Shown: one piece after another, positions 63,700-64,000 of the stretch
Numbering within the stretch: position 1 is the stretch's first letter
Layout of the letters: each line of letters opens with the position of its first letter
Assembly: GCA_021464245.1 (NCBI GenBank)
Contig: JADCRB010000002.1
Location: 3,636,573 to 3,700,572 of the forward strand
Direction of reading: 5' to 3'
DNA from: Carallia brachiata
Lineage: Eukaryota > Streptophyta > Magnoliopsida > Malpighiales > Rhizophoraceae
Length of the DNA stretch: 64,000 nt
Made by a program: the position numbers and the translations under genes
Notes under the pieces: model-generated
Told to the model about the DNA's origin: nothing
Seen by the model: only the letters and a program-made list of their open reading frames with translations
Database searches by the model: none

Positions 63700-63831
63700 A
63701 ATTTCCAAGGGTCAATGTTAGGTGGCCAACCATGGAAAGTGTTTATGGTCGGCAATTGGCCGGCTAATTTCCAAGGATCAATGTTAGACGGCCAACCATA
63801 GAAAATGCTTATGGCCGGCAATTGGCCGGTG
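63700..63831. repeat. Two tandem 66-bp units with a GGCAATTGGCCGG core
   Basis: Units 63700-63765 and 63766-63831 each start AATTTCCAAGG and end with GGCAATTGGCCGG. The end is locally palindromic (GGCCGGCAATTGGCCGG in unit 2). It is GC-richer than its surroundings. Beyond it, 63832-64000 has a TATATATA stretch near 63893 and no supported gene. Confidence 0.8.
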
Positions 63832-64000
63832 CCGGCCATTTGACTTTTGCATTAAAAACTCAAAAGAAAAAAAAAGAGTAGCTTTTATTGTGTATATATA
63901 TTTTCTGCATGCTCAGGTGATAGAACTCACCCCTTAACTCTTTCCTTTCTCTCTGAAGAAAGAAGATGGCTAGTCCTTAAACTTTCTTTTACAAGGAACC

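Overview
The window is nuclear DNA of a flowering plant, almost certainly a eudicot. It is AT-rich, its genes have many GT-AG introns, the three conserved proteins have their closest recalled relatives in Arabidopsis, and the space between genes is filled with decayed plant retroelements. There are no operons, rRNAs, tRNA genes or CRISPR arrays.

Three host genes are supported by exon-by-exon reconstruction. (1) An importin-4 type nuclear import receptor lies on the minus strand (10187 down to 9). Fifteen exons give 833 residues in frame, and the gene continues past the left edge. (2) An ACAP-type ARF GTPase-activating protein (AGD1-4 family, closest to AGD2/AGD4; BAR-PH-ArfGAP-ankyrin) lies on the plus strand (32371-48799), with 19 exons and 790 residues. 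(3) A plastid-targeted ClpS-like Clp protease adaptor lies on the minus strand (55821-52363), with 4 exons and 202 residues. The three genes are unrelated in function: nuclear import, membrane traffic and plastid proteolysis.

Between the first two genes (10.2-32.4 kb) is a transposon graveyard. A foldback MITE sits upstream of the importin gene. A dead LINE (10.7-19.6 kb) is split by a complete but dead Ty1/copia element with matching 5-bp target duplications (11779-18514). An endogenous caulimovirid reverse-transcriptase fragment (23.35-26.49 kb) is split by a 1.9-kb internally deleted Ty3/gypsy element, again with a target duplication. A 3.1-kb tandem array (27.54-30.64 kb) has units that vary in about 20-bp steps. 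Right of the ClpS gene a second LINE of the same type (57.15-63.5 kb) is split by a degenerate LTR element (58.42-62.03 kb) that carries an unrecognised 230-codon open frame.

Introns of the ARF-GAP gene hold a purple-acid-phosphatase pseudogene fragment (intron 1), two Au-type SINEs (introns 2 and 13) and a small TRIM-like LTR element (intron 7). The best candidates for something undescribed are the step-length tandem array, the ClpS-like protein with altered degron-pocket positions, and the orphan open frame at 60.35 kb. No functional novel system is demonstrated.
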